Part shown: in pieces, positions 54,662 through 55,287 of the stretch
How the letters are laid out: every line of letters begins with the position of its first letter
Position numbering within the stretch: the stretch's first letter is position 1
Source: a virus
Reading direction: 5' to 3' (one strand)
Length of the DNA: 55,287 bases
IMG/VR virus record: IMGVR_UViG_3300024999_000131
Coordinates: 1-55,287 of that record
Notes under the pieces: generated by a model
Databases searched by the model: none
The model's input: the letters and a program-made list of their open reading frames with translations, nothing else
Told to the model about the DNA's origin: nothing
Made by a program: the position numbers and the translations under genes

Positions 54662-54937
54662 ATGATTATTGATCCAGGACGAAGTGGATGTACAATATGG
54701 TTTTTAAACAAAAGCAAAATGCAAGTCATAAATGGAACACCTGAAGAATGTGTTAATAGGATTGGAAAATATGCAATTAAATATATTTTAAATGAAGAAA
54801 CAAAAATAGAAGAAAAAGTTCAGTGGTGTAAAATTAGATTGGATACCTCTGGTGGCATAGGGAAGTTATATGCTGATTTGTTTAGAGATAAAGGAATTGA
54901 ATTTGATGCTGTGAAAATTGTTATGGATATATTATAG
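54662..54937 (+). CDS. Unknown protein with RNase H-like features
   Basis: A 91-residue ORF beginning MIIDPGRSGCTIWFLNKSKM (a DPG strand-turn like RuvC/RNase H folds) and containing IRLDTSGGIGKLYADLFRDK, like the DxxGxG-helix segment of terminase and resolvase nucleases. It is short for such an enzyme and the second acidic strand is not clear, so a fragment or regulatory relative is possible. The binding site is weak. Confidence 0.55.
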   Translation: MIIDPGRSGCTIWFLNKSKMQVINGTPEECVNRIGKYAIKYILNEETKIEEKVQWCKIRLDTSGGIGKLYADLFRDKGIEFDAVKIVMDIL

Positions 54938-54986
54938 AAATAAATAAAATTAATGAAATAAAACAATGAAAGAAGGAATTATTAAA

Positions 54987-55064
54987 ATGGCAAAGATTAA
55001 ACAAATTGGTGGCAATCCCAAAGAGATATCTCATGATGCAAAAGATGTATTAATATTGGTTTGA
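54987..55064 (+). CDS. Very short ORF, perhaps truncated
   Basis: ATG 54987 with AAAGAAGGAATT upstream encodes only 25 residues (MAKIKQIGGNPKEISHDAKD, ending VLILV). The good binding site and sensible start suggest a gene cut short by deletion, at the end of the + strand block. A complete micro-protein is the alternative. Confidence 0.4.
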   Translation: MAKIKQIGGNPKEISHDAKDVLILV

Positions 55065-55105
55065 GGGAGGAGAAGAATATATTGAGATTATTAAGGGCTG
55101 ATTGA

Positions 55106-55287
55106 TTACTTTTTACTCTCAACTTCAGTAACTTTAATTTCAACTAAAAATTCTTGATCGTCCTCAGATAAAAATAGAGTTAACCTTTCCAAAAAAGAGG
55201 CCAAGTTCTTAGTATTAAATTTTCTTTTAACATTAATTAAATAATTGTTATCAATAATAATTTCTTTTTGTTGAGTTTGTTGAATAT
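55106..55287 (-). CDS. 3' end of a minus-strand gene
   Basis: On the minus strand a frame enters from beyond the window and ends at TAA 55108-55106. Its 59 visible residues (IIIDNNYLINVKRKFNTKNL, ASFLERLTLFLSEDDQEFLV, EIKVTEVESKK) have coherent codon use and a charged tail. It converges with the + strand genes, marking a change in gene orientation. No function can be read. Confidence 0.7.
   Translation of the reverse strand, partial: IQQTQQKEIIIDNNYLINVKRKFNTKNLASFLERLTLFLSEDDQEFLVEIKVTEVESKK

Noticed and set aside
1-55287. tRNA genes and CRISPR arrays
   Set aside because: No cloverleaf with the T-loop GGTTCRA consensus and no regularly spaced direct repeats were noticed; a tRNAscan or CRISPR finder run would be decisive.

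Overview
The window is part of a large, AT-rich, double-stranded DNA phage or prophage-like element of a low-GC Gram-positive (Bacillota) host. Nearly every gene is on the + strand, packed head to tail, and preceded by a strong AGGAGG-type ribosome binding site; TTG and GTG starts are common. The promoters match the housekeeping sigma-A consensus (TTGAC[A/T], 17 bp, TATAAT). No structural, packaging or lysis gene was recognised, so this is the early and replication side of the genome. An anaerobic ribonucleotide reductase suggests a host that grows without oxygen at least part of the time. The replication block resembles that of SPbeta-like Bacillus phages in gene content, but this is an inference from family knowledge.

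Layout. 1-6.9 kb: the end of an unknown gene, then small early genes including a YqeY/GatB-like protein, a cREC-type receiver domain protein, an HslV-like Ntn hydrolase, a Pth2-type peptidyl-tRNA hydrolase and a lipoprotein, with a decayed tyrosine integrase between them. 6.9-9.0 kb: an operator-like promoter and NAD-dependent DNA ligase. 9-28 kb: about 60 mostly short genes, many with Cys-pair (probable zinc) motifs. Recognisable ones are a UDG-like protein, a PcfJ-like gene split in two, CxxCxGxG zinc proteins, a second lipoprotein, a PspC-domain protein, a beta-helix repeat protein and an EAK-motif nuclease-fold protein. 28-41 kb: the replication module, driven by its own consensus promoter: HD hydrolase, ssDNA-binding protein candidate, Sak4/RecA-fold ATPase, unknown protein, DnaB-like helicase, TOPRIM primase, RecB-family nuclease, DNA polymerase III alpha and RecD-like helicase. 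41-46.7 kb: a promoter with a long leader, small genes with apparent ATT starts, then nucleotide metabolism: glutaredoxin, NrdG, NrdD, a homing endonuclease, dUTPase and dCMP deaminase. 47.4-49.1 kb: a TnpB element interrupting phage genes. 49.1-55 kb: small genes, then a ThyX-like protein, deoxynucleoside monophosphate kinase and 5'-deoxyribonucleotidase-like protein. The last 180 bases carry the end of an oppositely oriented gene.

How the genes fit together. dCMP deaminase and dUTPase make dUMP, the ThyX-like protein would make dTMP, the monophosphate kinase would phosphorylate it, and NrdD/NrdG/glutaredoxin would supply deoxynucleotides to the phage's own polymerase, helicases, primase and ligase. 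Pth2, the YqeY-like protein and cREC point to manipulation of tRNA or translation.

The main unusual points are: a recurring set of strong intergenic stem-loops without U-tracts, three of which share an AAGTGGC core; a stem that would occlude the ribosome binding site of the ssDNA-binding protein candidate; a TnpB with a foreign N-terminal extension; two consecutive genes that seem to start at ATT; a three-codon minigene with a perfect ribosome binding site in a phage that also encodes a peptidyl-tRNA hydrolase; two fused genes that keep an internal start; and several gene relics. I saw no tRNA, rRNA or CRISPR array.
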